A DNA stretch of 64,000 bases from Sphingomonas sp. J315 (GTDB lineage: Bacteria > Pseudomonadota > Alphaproteobacteria > Sphingomonadales > Sphingomonadaceae), in contig NZ_CP088296.1 in the NCBI RefSeq assembly GCF_024666595.1, positions 1,364,001 through 1,428,000 of the forward strand. The letters run 5' to 3'. This document shows, piece by piece, positions 41,940 to 53,620 of this stretch. How positions within the stretch are numbered: position 1 is the first letter of the stretch; each line of letters starts with the position of its first letter. Made by a program: the position numbers and the translations under genes. Under the pieces are notes generated by a model, which was not told the origin of the DNA, searched no databases, and saw only the letters and a list, made by a program, of their open reading frames with translations.

Positions 41940-44774
41940 TCAGTTGCCGCCGGCGCCAGGGCCGACGGCTTCAGGCTTCACCACCTCGACAGGCAGGCCG
42001 AGGCTGTCAAGCTGCGGCCGCACCTTCGACGCATCGCCGACCACGACCCATACCAGCTTGTTCGGGTCGAGAGCCGCGCGTGCCGCAGCGTCAACCTGCG
42101 GGATGGTCAGCGCGCGATATTTTTTTGCCAGCTGCTCCTGATAGTCGTCGGGGCGGCGCATGAAGTCGTTCGACTGCATCGCGCCCAGCACCGCGCCTGC
42201 GGTTTCATACTGGCCCGCCATGCGGCGAATCGCGCTGATCACCGACCGGTCGAACTCGGTCTTGGTGATGCCCTTGTCGCCCAGATAGCCCTTCAGCTCC
42301 TTCTGGATCTCGAGGATTGCCGGGCCCGTCTTGTCGGCCTGGACCGGGGCCGAGACGATGAACGGCACCGCATGCTCCAAACGGCTGATGCCGCCGCGCG
42401 CGCCATAGGACCACGCCTTGTCCTCGCGCAGGTTCATGTTGATGCGCGACAGGAAGTCGCCGCCCAGCACTTCGGTGGCGGTGCCGAGTGCGATCGGATC
42501 GGCGAATGGATCGACCGGCGTCATCTGACCGGCAAGGATCAGCGACTGGGGCGAATCCGGCCGGTCGATCAGCAGGATCTTGGGCGCGGCCTGTTGCGGC
42601 TTGGCGGCGAAATCCTTGGTACCGGCGGCACCTTCGCCCTTCCAGTCGCCGAACTTCGCCTCGAACGCCGCCTTCACCTCCGCGATCGGACGGTCCGACA
42701 CAACGAAGATCTTGGCCTTGTCCGGGCGGATCCACGCCTTGTAGTAGTTGACCAGATCGTCGCGGGTCAGCTTCTTCACTGCGGCCGCGTCGCCGGCCAG
42801 CGCGGCGGTCTTCGCATAGGGCGAATCCTTGCCATAGATCAGCGTCGGCATCGCCATCTGCGCCAAGCCAGCCGGGTTCGACCGAATTTGGGCGATCTGC
42901 GCGAGCGTCTGGTTGCGCACCCGCTCGATCTCCGCCTGCGGGAAGCTCGGGTTGCGCGCAATATCGGCCATCAGGTCGAGCGAACCGGCCAGGTTCGGGC
43001 TCGGTGTGAACATCGAGATGGTCGCGCGATCGGCACTGCTGTCTGCGCCGATACCCGCGCCCAGCCGCTCCTGCGCCTCGGCGATTTGAACCGAGTTGCG
43101 GGTCGCCGTTCCTTCCTCAAGCAGCGCGAGCGTCATCCGCTCGGTGCCGAGCGCGGTCGGCACGTCGGATGCAACACCCGCGTCAAATGTGATGACCGCC
43201 TGTGTCACCGGCACCGCATCGCGCTGTGCATAGACCAGCTCGATCCCGTTCGACAGCGTGGTGCGGGTAACGGTCGGGAAGTCGATATCCTTGACCTCCG
43301 CGACGCCGGGCAGCTCGCCGCGCGTACCCTTTACCACTTCGTCCGCGACCTTGACCTTGTCCTTGGGAGCACCGGCGGCCTCGGCATAGGCTTCGCGCGC
43401 ACCCGGCTCGATCGTCAGCGCATAGACGGGACGCGACAGCCACTTGGCGGTCACTGCCCGCGCCTGTTCCGGCGTCACGGCGGCCAGCGTCGCGAGCTGT
43501 TTCTTGTAATAGCCCGGATCGTTCATGTAGAGCGCGCCCGACGCCAGCGTCACTGCCTTGCCGCCAAAGCCGCCAACCGATTCAAGACCACGAATGCGCG
43601 ACGACGCAGTGCGCGTCTTGTATCGCTCCAGTTCTTCGGCGGTAGGACCCGTCTTGATGAAATCGGCGATGATCGCGTCGAGCCGTTCGCCCACCTTGGC
43701 CGCATCGACACCCGGACGGACATCGGCGGAGATCAGCACCATCCCGGCCTGTGCCATCGACTGGTTGAACGCGCTGACGCCGACCGCCAGCTTCTCCTGC
43801 TTGACCAGGATATTGTCGAGCCGCGAGCTGGCAAGGCCGCCCAGCACGCCGACCGATGCGTCGAGCACGGTCGAGTCCGCCTCGCGCATGCCCGGCACCG
43901 CCCACATGCGATAGATGCGGGTCACCGCGACGCGATCCTTCATCACTTCCGCCTTGGCCTCGGCCAAGGTCGGCACCGTGATCTTGGGCTCGGCTGTCTT
44001 GGGACCGGCCTTGATCGCGCCGAAATACTTCTCGACCAGCGGCCTGGCGGTCTTGGCGTCGATATCGCCCGCCAGCACCAGCACCGCATTGTTCGGGCCA
44101 TAATATTGGCGGAACCAGTTCTTGACGTCGTCGAGGCTGGCGGCGTCGAGATCGGCCATCGAACCGATCGTCGAATGGCGGTACGGGTGTCCCTCGGGGA
44201 ACAGCCCCTCGGTAATCTTGTAGCGCAGCAGGCCATAGGGCTGGTTGTCACCTTGGCGCTTCTCGTTCTGCACAACGCCACGCTGCTCGTCGAGCTTCGC
44301 CTGGGTCACCGCGCCGAGCAGATAGCCCATGCGGTCGCTCTCCAGGAACAGCGCCCGGTCGAGCGCAGCGCGCGGCACGGTCTGGAAATAGTTGGTGCGA
44401 TCGACATTGGTCGTGCCGTTGTAGTCGGTCGCGCCTACTTCCTTGAGCGGCTCGAAGAACTCTCCCGGCGAATTCTCGGAGCCATTGAACATCAGGTGTT
44501 CGAACAGATGGGCAAACCCGGTCTTGCCCTTCGGCTCATGCTTCGACCCGACATCGTACCACACGGCGACGCCGACGATCGGTGCCTTGCGATCGGTATG
44601 GACGATGACGCGCAGACCGTTGGCGAGCACGAACTGCTCATAGGGAATGTCAACCCGCTTCACGAGATCGGCGACGGGCACGGCTGCGACCGTCGGAGCG
44701 GGAGCCTGCTGGGCGTATACGGGGGCGCTGAGCACGACCGCGATCGCGGTCAGGCTGGCAAAGGCTGGTTTCAT
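41940..44774 (-). CDS. M16 family zinc peptidase (pitrilysin-like, two-module)
   Basis: A 944-residue periplasmic peptidase. A signal peptide (FASLTAIAVVLSAPVYAQQ) precedes two tandem M16 modules. The first has the inverted zinc motif HLFEHLMF (His89, Glu92, His93) and a downstream Glu in LDEQRGVVQNEKRQ. The second (from about 500: VTRTTLSNGIELVYAQRDAV) lacks an HxxEH motif and is the structural half, as in related single-chain M16 enzymes. These enclose and degrade small peptides. The start at 44772-44774 gives the clean signal peptide. It is divergent from clpB. Confidence 0.93.
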   Translation of the reverse strand: MKPAFASLTAIAVVLSAPVYAQQAPAPTVAAVPVADLVKRVDIPYEQFVLANGLRVIVHTDRKAPIVGVAVWYDVGSKHEPKGKTGFAHLFEHLMFNGSENSPGEFFEPLKEVGATDYNGTTNVDRTNYFQTVPRAALDRALFLESDRMGYLLGAVTQAKLDEQRGVVQNEKRQGDNQPYGLLRYKITEGLFPEGHPYRHSTIGSMADLDAASLDDVKNWFRQYYGPNNAVLVLAGDIDAKTARPLVEKYFGAIKAGPKTAEPKITVPTLAEAKAEVMKDRVAVTRIYRMWAVPGMREADSTVLDASVGVLGGLASSRLDNILVKQEKLAVGVSAFNQSMAQAGMVLISADVRPGVDAAKVGERLDAIIADFIKTGPTAEELERYKTRTASSRIRGLESVGGFGGKAVTLASGALYMNDPGYYKKQLATLAAVTPEQARAVTAKWLSRPVYALTIEPGAREAYAEAAGAPKDKVKVADEVVKGTRGELPGVAEVKDIDFPTVTRTTLSNGIELVYAQRDAVPVTQAVITFDAGVASDVPTALGTERMTLALLEEGTATRNSVQIAEAQERLGAGIGADSSADRATISMFTPSPNLAGSLDLMADIARNPSFPQAEIERVRNQTLAQIAQIRSNPAGLAQMAMPTLIYGKDSPYAKTAALAGDAAAVKKLTRDDLVNYYKAWIRPDKAKIFVVSDRPIAEVKAAFEAKFGDWKGEGAAGTKDFAAKPQQAAPKILLIDRPDSPQSLILAGQMTPVDPFADPIALGTATEVLGGDFLSRINMNLREDKAWSYGARGGISRLEHAVPFIVSAPVQADKTGPAILEIQKELKGYLGDKGITKTEFDRSVISAIRRMAGQYETAGAVLGAMQSNDFMRRPDDYQEQLAKKYRALTIPQVDAAARAALDPNKLVWVVVGDASKVRPQLDSLGLPVEVVKPEAVGPGAGGN

Positions 44775-44924
44775 GGTGCGGAGAGTTCCCGAAGTGGAAG
44801 GTATCGACCGCAACAACATACCGGCCTGTCGAGGGCGCGCAACCCTGCGTTGTTTTCCCAGCTTGCTGCTGCATCATCGGCGCGGCAGCATCAAATCGTG
44901 CGACATAGAATTATTGCAGAGGGG

Positions 44925-44950
44925 CTTGTGTTGCAGAATTGCAACACCAT
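44925..44950 (+). promoter_or_regulatory. Putative clpB promoter with perfect palindrome
   Basis: CTTG (44925-44928) is followed 16 bp later by CACCATCT, close to a sigma-32-type pair. Between and overlapping them is a perfect 8-bp inverted repeat GTGTTGCA-GAAT-TGCAACAC (44928-44947). It may be an operator or an mRNA 5' hairpin for heat-shock control. The Shine-Dalgarno sequence AAGGAGAG is at about 44962. Confidence 0.5.
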
Positions 44951-44980
44951 CTCCCACGGTGAAGGAGAGCAGGGACGATC

Positions 44981-47560
<2,580 letters not shown>

Positions 47561-47603
47561 CGAGCCGGCGCGCGCACCGCCAAGAGTACGCAGCTACCAG
47601 CCT

Positions 47604-47642
47604 GGCGTCCGGCTCACCCGCACACGGCGCGGGCCGGACGCA
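47604..47642 (+). terminator. Possible terminator hairpin after clpB
   Basis: Perfect 9-bp inverted repeat GCGTCCGGC (47605-47613) / GCCGGACGC (47633-47641). No clear T run follows, so termination might be factor-assisted. Confidence 0.4.
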
Positions 47643-47671
47643 GCTTCGTATTTCCTCGGTAGAACTGGCGC

Positions 47672-47914
47672 TTACGGGCCGCCCGCGGGTCGGCCGGTGC
47701 CGTGATCGACGATGGCGCGCGCGACGGAGTTCCCCGATTCGGCGAGGCGCGTCCATTCCGCGCGCGTCTTGCACACGCGCTCCTTGCGCGCGATCGAGCC
47801 GGTCACTTCGATCCGCTTGCACACGCGCTCGCTGCCCGGATCCTGCGCCGGCGTGGCGGGCGTGGGCGTCGTTGCCTGCATCGCAGCGGCAGCCAGTAGA
47901 GACGTTACGAACAT
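47672..47914 (-). CDS. Small exported Cys-containing hypothetical protein
   Basis: An 80-residue protein. MFVTSLLAAAAMQATTPTPA looks like a short signal peptide followed by a Pro/Thr linker. The mature part is SERVCKRIEVTGSIARKERV then CKTRAEWTRLAESGN. The pattern VCK..EVTGS...RKERVCKTRAEW is one I associate with small secreted sphingomonad proteins of unknown function. ATG follows GAGGGATTCCCC. The C-terminus TGRPAGGP is low complexity. Confidence 0.68.
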   Translation of the reverse strand: MFVTSLLAAAAMQATTPTPATPAQDPGSERVCKRIEVTGSIARKERVCKTRAEWTRLAESGNSVARAIVDHGTGRPAGGP

Positions 47915-47984
47915 GGGGAATCCCTCTTTACAGAAGGATTGATCGTAACATGACCAGTTCGGGTTACAATAGTGCGATGCAGCA

Positions 47985-49142
47985 TTATTCGGTGACGCGG
48001 TCCGCCAGGGCACAATAATCGGCGATCACCGACTGTTCGTCAGATGTAAGGTGCGGATTCCACACGTCGAAGATCAGCACGGCGCGCAGTTCATCGCTGT
48101 CATTCCATGCTTCATGCTCGATCGTGTCGTCGAAGGCGAAGGCTTCGCCCTCGACCCACGAGCGCGTCTCGCCTCCCACCCGGAACCCGCACTCCGGCGG
48201 TACGATCAGCGGCAGGTGGACGATCGCGCGGGTGTTGGTCACGCCGGTATGCGGCGGGATGCGCGTGCGCGGCTTCAGGAGCGAGAAGAATGCGCTGGGT
48301 GCCCGTCCCGGGATGCGCGCACCCGGTAATGCCGCCAGCACCGCGGCCGTGCGCGGGCAACGATCGAGTACCGGCTGGTTGGGCGCGCCATACTCCCACA
48401 AAAAGCACGCACCCCAGGCGAGATTATGGTTGAGCGGATCCCAGCGGGTTTCGGGCGTCCCCTTGTCCATACGCACATAGGGCCGCAGCGCTTCGCCCGG
48501 ATCGGCCAGCAGCGCTTCCAGCTCGGCGCGGATCGCCGGTGCCTCGGTCCGCAGCTGCGCGAACCAGGGAAAATGCCCCGCGTCGAAAAACTCGTCGGCG
48601 GGCAGGAAGGGATAGTGCAGCCCTGCGCACTCGTTGCGATAGATCGCACGCCGCCCCAGAGCATGATCGAGAAACGCTCCGGCGCGCCGCCGTGCCGTGG
48701 CGTCGAATCCGGAAACGGCGGGGGACAGCGCCGCTTCCACCGCCTCGGCGATCGTCGCAGTCTGCGCTGCGCAATAGGCGCGTCCATGGTCGAGCAGCGC
48801 CCGCAATTCGGGTGCCGGCTCTGCGATCTGTGCACCCAGCTGGACCACTGCGCTCCAGCGGGTCAGCGCGTCGCGGCGCTCCTCACGCCGTTCGTGCAGC
48901 TGGGCGAGGCGGATCAGCGCGCCGAGATCGCGCTGGTCACAGCCGAGCGCCCCCTCGAGCGCCGCGCGTTCGGCGGCGTCGTCGCCGAGCAAACGGTACG
49001 CATGGGCAAGGTTGCGGTGCAGGCTCCCGGCACCGGGATCCGCCGCCGTGGCCTGTGCGAACAACTGCGCCGCGCTCGCCGCATCGCCCGCGCGAAGTGC
49101 GGCAAGGCCACGCGAATTGGCTTCCTGGGACGATATCGACAT
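47985..49142 (-). CDS. TPR / aspartyl-asparaginyl beta-hydroxylase domain protein
   Basis: A 385-residue protein. The N-terminal third has TPR repeats (NSRGLAALRAGDAASAAQLF, LHRNLAHAYRLLGDDAAERA). The C-terminal half is an Fe(II)/2-oxoglutarate dioxygenase of the AspH/LpxO type: RIPPHTGVTNTRAIVHLPLI supplies the first His and the 2OG-contacting region, and EAFAFDDTIEHEAWN supplies the distal His. It would hydroxylate an Asp/Asn or lipid substrate. Start MSISSQEANSRG at 49140-49142. It is divergent from the sulfotransferase-like gene, with a TonB-dependent receptor beyond. Confidence 0.88.
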   Translation of the reverse strand: MSISSQEANSRGLAALRAGDAASAAQLFAQATAADPGAGSLHRNLAHAYRLLGDDAAERAALEGALGCDQRDLGALIRLAQLHERREERRDALTRWSAVVQLGAQIAEPAPELRALLDHGRAYCAAQTATIAEAVEAALSPAVSGFDATARRRAGAFLDHALGRRAIYRNECAGLHYPFLPADEFFDAGHFPWFAQLRTEAPAIRAELEALLADPGEALRPYVRMDKGTPETRWDPLNHNLAWGACFLWEYGAPNQPVLDRCPRTAAVLAALPGARIPGRAPSAFFSLLKPRTRIPPHTGVTNTRAIVHLPLIVPPECGFRVGGETRSWVEGEAFAFDDTIEHEAWNDSDELRAVLIFDVWNPHLTSDEQSVIADYCALADRVTE

Positions 49143-49225
49143 GACATTGGCGTAATGACACGTCGAGACGATGGAAAGAGAGATGGTTGCCCGATTTTGC
49201 GAACCGGCTAGATCCGCGTGCATCC

Positions 49226-50248
49226 ATGGCTGACCCCGTCTTTGATCCCACCGATCCGACCTGGCTGGCGCACCGCTATGACCGGGCGAGCGACCGCATC
49301 CTGTATCGCCATGTCCCGCGCGCGATGCATGGCGAGGGGCCGTTCCTGACCGACGAGCTGGTGGGGGATCGGCCCCAGCACATCGGGTCGCGCAGCGATG
49401 CGGTCGCGGCGGCGCGTGCACAGGTAGCGCCGGTCCATTTTCTGTTCCACTCGGCCTTTTGCGGATCGACCGTACTTGCCCGCGCGATTGACCTGCCCGA
49501 CTATGCGATGGCCTTGTCAGAACCGGTGTTGCTCAACGACATCGTCGGAATTCGCCGCCGTGGCGAGATGGCGGGGCCGGAAATCGCACGGCTGCTCGAC
49601 GACGCGCTGCTGCTGCTCGCGCGACGCTGGGGACCGGACGAGACGGTTGTGCTCAAGCCGTCCAACATCGTTGCGGGGCTGATGGGGCCGATGCTGGCGC
49701 TGCGTCCCGACGCGCGCGCGCTGCTGCTGTATGCGCCGCTGCCCGACTTCCTCGCATCGGTGGCGCGCAAGGGGTTGTGGTGTCGGCTATGGGTGCGCGA
49801 GCTGCTTGAGGGGATGCTGCGCGAGCGGCTGGTCGATCTCGGGTTTGAGCCCAATGACTATTTCCGGTTGAGCGACCTCCAGGTCGCGGCGGTGGGGTGG
49901 ATTGCCCAGCACCGTCTGTTCGCCACGCTCGCCGCCGCGCATCCCGGGCGGGTGTTCACGCTGTCGTCCGACCGGCTGATGGCGGACCCTGCGCGCGCGC
50001 TCGGCGCGCTGGCGCGGCGTGGATTCATTCCGGAAAGCGCCGCTGCGGCGGGGCTGCTCGACGCCAATCCCGCGTTTCGGCGGCACAGCAAGGACGGGCG
50101 CGACTTCTCGCCGGAAGCGCGCGCGCTGGAACGGGCGGCAGCCGACGCCGCGCATGGCGACGAGATTGCCAAGGTGCACGACTGGGCACGCGCGGTGGCG
50201 GCCAGTGCCGGGGTCGCGCTCGACCTACCCGCAGCGCTGCTGGACTGA
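49226..50248 (+). CDS. Sulfotransferase-like P-loop protein
   Basis: A 340-residue protein. VHFLFHSAFCGSTVLARAID (about 72-91) resembles the PAPS 5'-phosphosulfate-binding loop of sulfotransferases, although the usual PRSGT core is replaced by AFCGST. ETVVLKPSNIVAGLMGPML and DARALLLYAPLPDFLASVAR, the latter in place of the 3'-phosphate strand, fit the same fold. Whether it transfers sulfate is uncertain. The start MADPVFDPTDP was chosen over an in-frame codon 13 residues upstream. Neighbouring AspH-TPR and TonB receptor genes suggest an envelope-modification or uptake locus. Confidence 0.65.
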   Translation: MADPVFDPTDPTWLAHRYDRASDRILYRHVPRAMHGEGPFLTDELVGDRPQHIGSRSDAVAAARAQVAPVHFLFHSAFCGSTVLARAIDLPDYAMALSEPVLLNDIVGIRRRGEMAGPEIARLLDDALLLLARRWGPDETVVLKPSNIVAGLMGPMLALRPDARALLLYAPLPDFLASVARKGLWCRLWVRELLEGMLRERLVDLGFEPNDYFRLSDLQVAAVGWIAQHRLFATLAAAHPGRVFTLSSDRLMADPARALGALARRGFIPESAAAAGLLDANPAFRRHSKDGRDFSPEARALERAAADAAHGDEIAKVHDWARAVAASAGVALDLPAALLD

Positions 50249-50321
50249 ACCCAACGAACATCGATGTGCGCTCGCCGCACCCGGCGGCGGCACGCCCGCG
50301 CTTTTCCAGACGGCAGGCATG

Positions 50322-50353
50322 AAAAGGGGAGCGGGCATTGCTGCCCACTCCCC
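50322..50353 (-). terminator. Rho-independent terminator for the TonB receptor gene
   Basis: On the minus strand GGGGGAGTGGGCAGCAATGC then CCGCTCCCC TTTTC forms a strong stem (one mismatch) with a T tract, 20 bp after the stop. Confidence 0.75.
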
Positions 50354-50372
50354 CGATTCAGTTCCGATCCGA

Positions 50373-53300
50373 TCAGAAGCGGATCTTGGCAGCTGCCACG
50401 TAGCGGCGACCGATCGAGTCGTAGGTCGACGGGAAGGTGTTGCCGCTGTTGAACGAGGTCGACCCCGCTTCACCACCGACCAGCGGCGGATCACGATCGA
50501 ACAGGTTCTGGACGGTGAACGACAGAGTGAAGTTGTCGCTGACAGTGAACCGGGTCGACAGGTCGAAATAGTCATAGGCCGGGATTTCGTTGAAGTTTTC
50601 AACGGTGCCCGCCAGGCCCCCTGCACTCGCCGGCAGCGTGCCGTTGAACAGGTTGCGCGAGCCAGTCGAGAAGCCGCGTGCCGCGAAGTCAGATGCCTGA
50701 CCTTCGTACACGGTGCCCCCAACGTGGCGCCACAGGAGCGACACGTCGAGCGCCTCGATCGACATGGTCGTACGCAGCGACCACTGCCACTCGGGGATCG
50801 GCTGACCGCAGTTGGCCGAGAAGTAGCCGACGCAGTCACGATCGTAGCTGACCGAGGTGGCCTGGAACTTCGACTTTTCGGTCCAGGTCACCGCGCCCGT
50901 GAAGCTCAGCTTTGCGAAGCCGACATCGTGCGAATAATCGGCACGAACGTCGATACCGCTGGTCTCGAGCTTGCCCAGGTTCGAGGTCGCCAGGAACAGA
51001 CCACCCGTGGTGTTCGGGTCGCCGTTCAGGCCGCCGGTAAGCGGATCGCGACGGATCTGGGTGCATGCCAGCGTGGTCGATGCGCCCGCAGCCGGGGTGT
51101 TACCCGAACCGAAGCACGCACGGATCGCGTCGCCTGGGGTGGGCGAGGTGATCGCACCGTCGATGCGGATGTTGAAGTAATCCACCGACATCGAGAAGCG
51201 CGGCAGGAAGGTCGGCGTGAACACGGCACCGACAGTCCAGGTCTTTGCGGTTTCCGGCTGCAGGTTGATGTTACCACCACCCGTTGCGTTCGCCTGACCC
51301 GCGATCGGCTGCGCGATCGAGTTGACGTTGCCCGTCGTCGCGCCCTGCGCAAGGCAGACCGCGCGAAGTTCGCCGGTCGGGGCCGAACGGCCCGGGATCG
51401 GCGCACCCGCGTCGTTGAACACGGCGCACGGATCGTCGGTCAGGTTGGTCAGACCCGTGTTCACCGGCGAGAACAGCTCGGCGATGTTCGGGGCGCGGAC
51501 CGCGCGGGCATAGTTGCCGCGGAACTTGATGTCTTCGATCGGGCTCCAGCTTGCCGCGACCTTCCAGGTCGTGGTGTCGAACGACGGGTTGGTCGGCGCG
51601 TCGACCGTGTAGGACGAGTAGCGAATGCCGCCCTCGATCGTCAGGTCTTCGAAGAACGGCTTGTCCTGAACCAGCGGAACGATCAGTTCGCCGATGGCTT
51701 CATAGACCTTGTAGCCGCCTTCGATGTTCGGAGCGGCGCCACCGGCACCGCCCAGATCACCGCCTGCTGCGAGCGTATCCGACGCCTGCGACGCCTTATA
51801 CTCGCGGAACTCGCCACCGGCCGCGAACGCGATCGAGTCGGTGCCGAACGGGCTGGCGAAGCCGAGGTCGCCGGTCAGCATTGCGCGTGCCTGGGCCATC
51901 GACACCTTGGTACGGACGGTCGAGACTTCGTTCAGGAAGTCCACCGCGCCCGCGGTCCAAGTGCTGTTGTTCTCAGGACCGAACCAGTTGATCGGAACGC
52001 AGCCCGCCGCGGTGCCCGCGAAGCAGCTGGTGGTGTTGGCCGCCAGGAAGCTGTCACGCACGCGCGAGTTCAGCGTGTAGCCCTTGATCTGCTGCAGGTT
52101 CTCGGACTCGCCGTAGCTGCCCCAGACATCCCAGTCGATCGAGTCGGTGACCGCACCCTTGAAGCCGAGGCGGTAGTCGAAGAAGGTGGTCGTGTATTCG
52201 CTGATACGCGGACCGACTTCGGTCGCACGACGGAACAGCGAGCTGGTGACCGTGCGATAGGCCGCGTCGCCCGGGCGCAGCGCCGGGTTGGCGGCGGCGG
52301 TGCAGGTCGCCGCGTCGATGCCGTTGGCCGAGCAGAAGGTGTTGCGCAGCGCGGTGGTCAGGAACGGGTTGTTCAGCGGGATCGCAACCGCGATGCCGAA
52401 CGCGCCCGACGGAGCGATGATCGTCTCGACAGTGTTCTTCGAGAAGATGCCGCGGGTGTAGACTTCGACCGCGTCGCTGATCTCGTAGTTCGCCGCGCCG
52501 TACATGTTGTAACGCTCGAACGGCGTCTGATAGACGTTGTACGGGTTGAAGTTGAACGCAGCAAAGGCGGTACCCGGGTTGAAATCGGTGCCCGCCGCGT
52601 TGACCTGACGGGTGCCCTGGCCGGGGAGCGAGAAGCGCGACGGAACCGCCGTGCCCGAGCCGCCGCCGCCGCCCGAGGTCGAGCTCAGACCGAACAGACC
52701 ATGGATGCGCGCGCCCTGATAGATCGGGTCGGCTTCCTGATACCCGACGCTGAACACCGCGTTGCCGCGTCCGCCGTCGAAGTTCGCACCGATCGTGACG
52801 TCGGCGCGGAAGGTGTGGCCATCGCCCAGCTCGGTGATCTGGTTCGAGACATTCGCCTCGAAGCCCGCGAAGTCACGGCGGGTGATGAAGTTGACCACGC
52901 CCGAAACAGCGTCCGCACCATAGGTGGTCGACGCGCCGCCGGTCAGAACGTCGACGCGCTCGATCAGCGCGAGCGGAACGTTGTTGAGGTCGAACCGGCC
53001 GTTCAGTTCGGCCGGGACCAGGCGAACACCGTCGAGCAGGACGACGTTGCGGTTCGAGCCCAGGTTGCGCAGGTTGACGAACGACGCACCGCCGTTGCCG
53101 TTGTTGACCGCCGAGCCGACCGACGGCGTGACGCCCGGAAGCTCACGCAGCAGTTCTTCTGCGACGTTCGCCTGCTGCAGGTCGATTTCGTCGGAGCCGA
53201 TCACGGCGACCGGGGTCGCCTGTTCGAGGTTCGGGTTCTTGATCAGGGTGCCGGTGATGACGACTTCCTGCGAGTCTGCAGGTGCAGCCTCATCCTGCGC

Positions 53301-53378
53301 GAAAGCAGGCGATGCCGCCATCGACACGCCGATCAGGAGCGTCGACGCCATCAGGCGCGTGCGAAGATTGGATTTCAT
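50373..53378 (-). CDS. TonB-dependent receptor
   Basis: A 1001-residue outer-membrane transporter. The signal peptide (MASTLLIGVSMAASPAFAQ) is followed by the plug domain: EEVVITGTLIKNPN-type start (SQEVVITGTLIKNPNLEQAT), LLRELPGVTPSVGS, FVNLRNLGSNRNVVLLDG and STTYGADAVSGVVNFITR. The 22-strand barrel then ends in the canonical aromatic residue (RRYVAAAKIRF). The LGSNRNVVLLDGVRLVP box and large Cys-containing extracellular loops are typical of sphingomonad receptors for plant-derived or peptide substrates. Start ATG 53376-53378. The AspH-TPR and sulfotransferase-like genes lie downstream. Confidence 0.95.
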   Translation of the reverse strand: MKSNLRTRLMASTLLIGVSMAASPAFAQDEAAPADSQEVVITGTLIKNPNLEQATPVAVIGSDEIDLQQANVAEELLRELPGVTPSVGSAVNNGNGGASFVNLRNLGSNRNVVLLDGVRLVPAELNGRFDLNNVPLALIERVDVLTGGASTTYGADAVSGVVNFITRRDFAGFEANVSNQITELGDGHTFRADVTIGANFDGGRGNAVFSVGYQEADPIYQGARIHGLFGLSSTSGGGGGSGTAVPSRFSLPGQGTRQVNAAGTDFNPGTAFAAFNFNPYNVYQTPFERYNMYGAANYEISDAVEVYTRGIFSKNTVETIIAPSGAFGIAVAIPLNNPFLTTALRNTFCSANGIDAATCTAAANPALRPGDAAYRTVTSSLFRRATEVGPRISEYTTTFFDYRLGFKGAVTDSIDWDVWGSYGESENLQQIKGYTLNSRVRDSFLAANTTSCFAGTAAGCVPINWFGPENNSTWTAGAVDFLNEVSTVRTKVSMAQARAMLTGDLGFASPFGTDSIAFAAGGEFREYKASQASDTLAAGGDLGGAGGAAPNIEGGYKVYEAIGELIVPLVQDKPFFEDLTIEGGIRYSSYTVDAPTNPSFDTTTWKVAASWSPIEDIKFRGNYARAVRAPNIAELFSPVNTGLTNLTDDPCAVFNDAGAPIPGRSAPTGELRAVCLAQGATTGNVNSIAQPIAGQANATGGGNINLQPETAKTWTVGAVFTPTFLPRFSMSVDYFNIRIDGAITSPTPGDAIRACFGSGNTPAAGASTTLACTQIRRDPLTGGLNGDPNTTGGLFLATSNLGKLETSGIDVRADYSHDVGFAKLSFTGAVTWTEKSKFQATSVSYDRDCVGYFSANCGQPIPEWQWSLRTTMSIEALDVSLLWRHVGGTVYEGQASDFAARGFSTGSRNLFNGTLPASAGGLAGTVENFNEIPAYDYFDLSTRFTVSDNFTLSFTVQNLFDRDPPLVGGEAGSTSFNSGNTFPSTYDSIGRRYVAAAKIRF

Positions 53379-53542
53379 AGGTTCAAACCCCCTAAGTCTG
53401 ACCAGATTGGCCATCTGTGGTCGGCCGGACAAAAGCCGGCTCTATCGTGCGTTCTAGGACTGCGCTTTCCCGCGCTGCAATGCGCAATCATTCAACCGCA
53501 TTCGTTTCGTATCCACTGTGACAAATACGACACATTTATGTA

Positions 53543-53559
53543 ATGCTGCACTGCAGCAT
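53543..53559. promoter_or_regulatory. Palindrome between divergent TonB receptor and exported-protein genes
   Basis: ATGCTGC-ACT-GCAGCAT, a perfect 7-bp inverted repeat in an AT-richer stretch (about 53510-53600) where both promoters should lie. A half-site-like GATGCAGC follows at about 53570. A repressor or activator site is plausible. Confidence 0.4.
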
Positions 53560-53620
53560 GATTATTTGATGATGCAGCTAGGGCGCAGGAACGATAGATA
53601 ATTACGCAGGAGGAACTCTC

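Noticed and set aside
50019..53543. 1174-codon open frame antisense to the TonB receptor
   Set aside because: Arg/Asp/Val-rich low-similarity translation, no ribosome-binding site, and it mirrors the receptor's codons. Long antisense frames are expected at this GC content.
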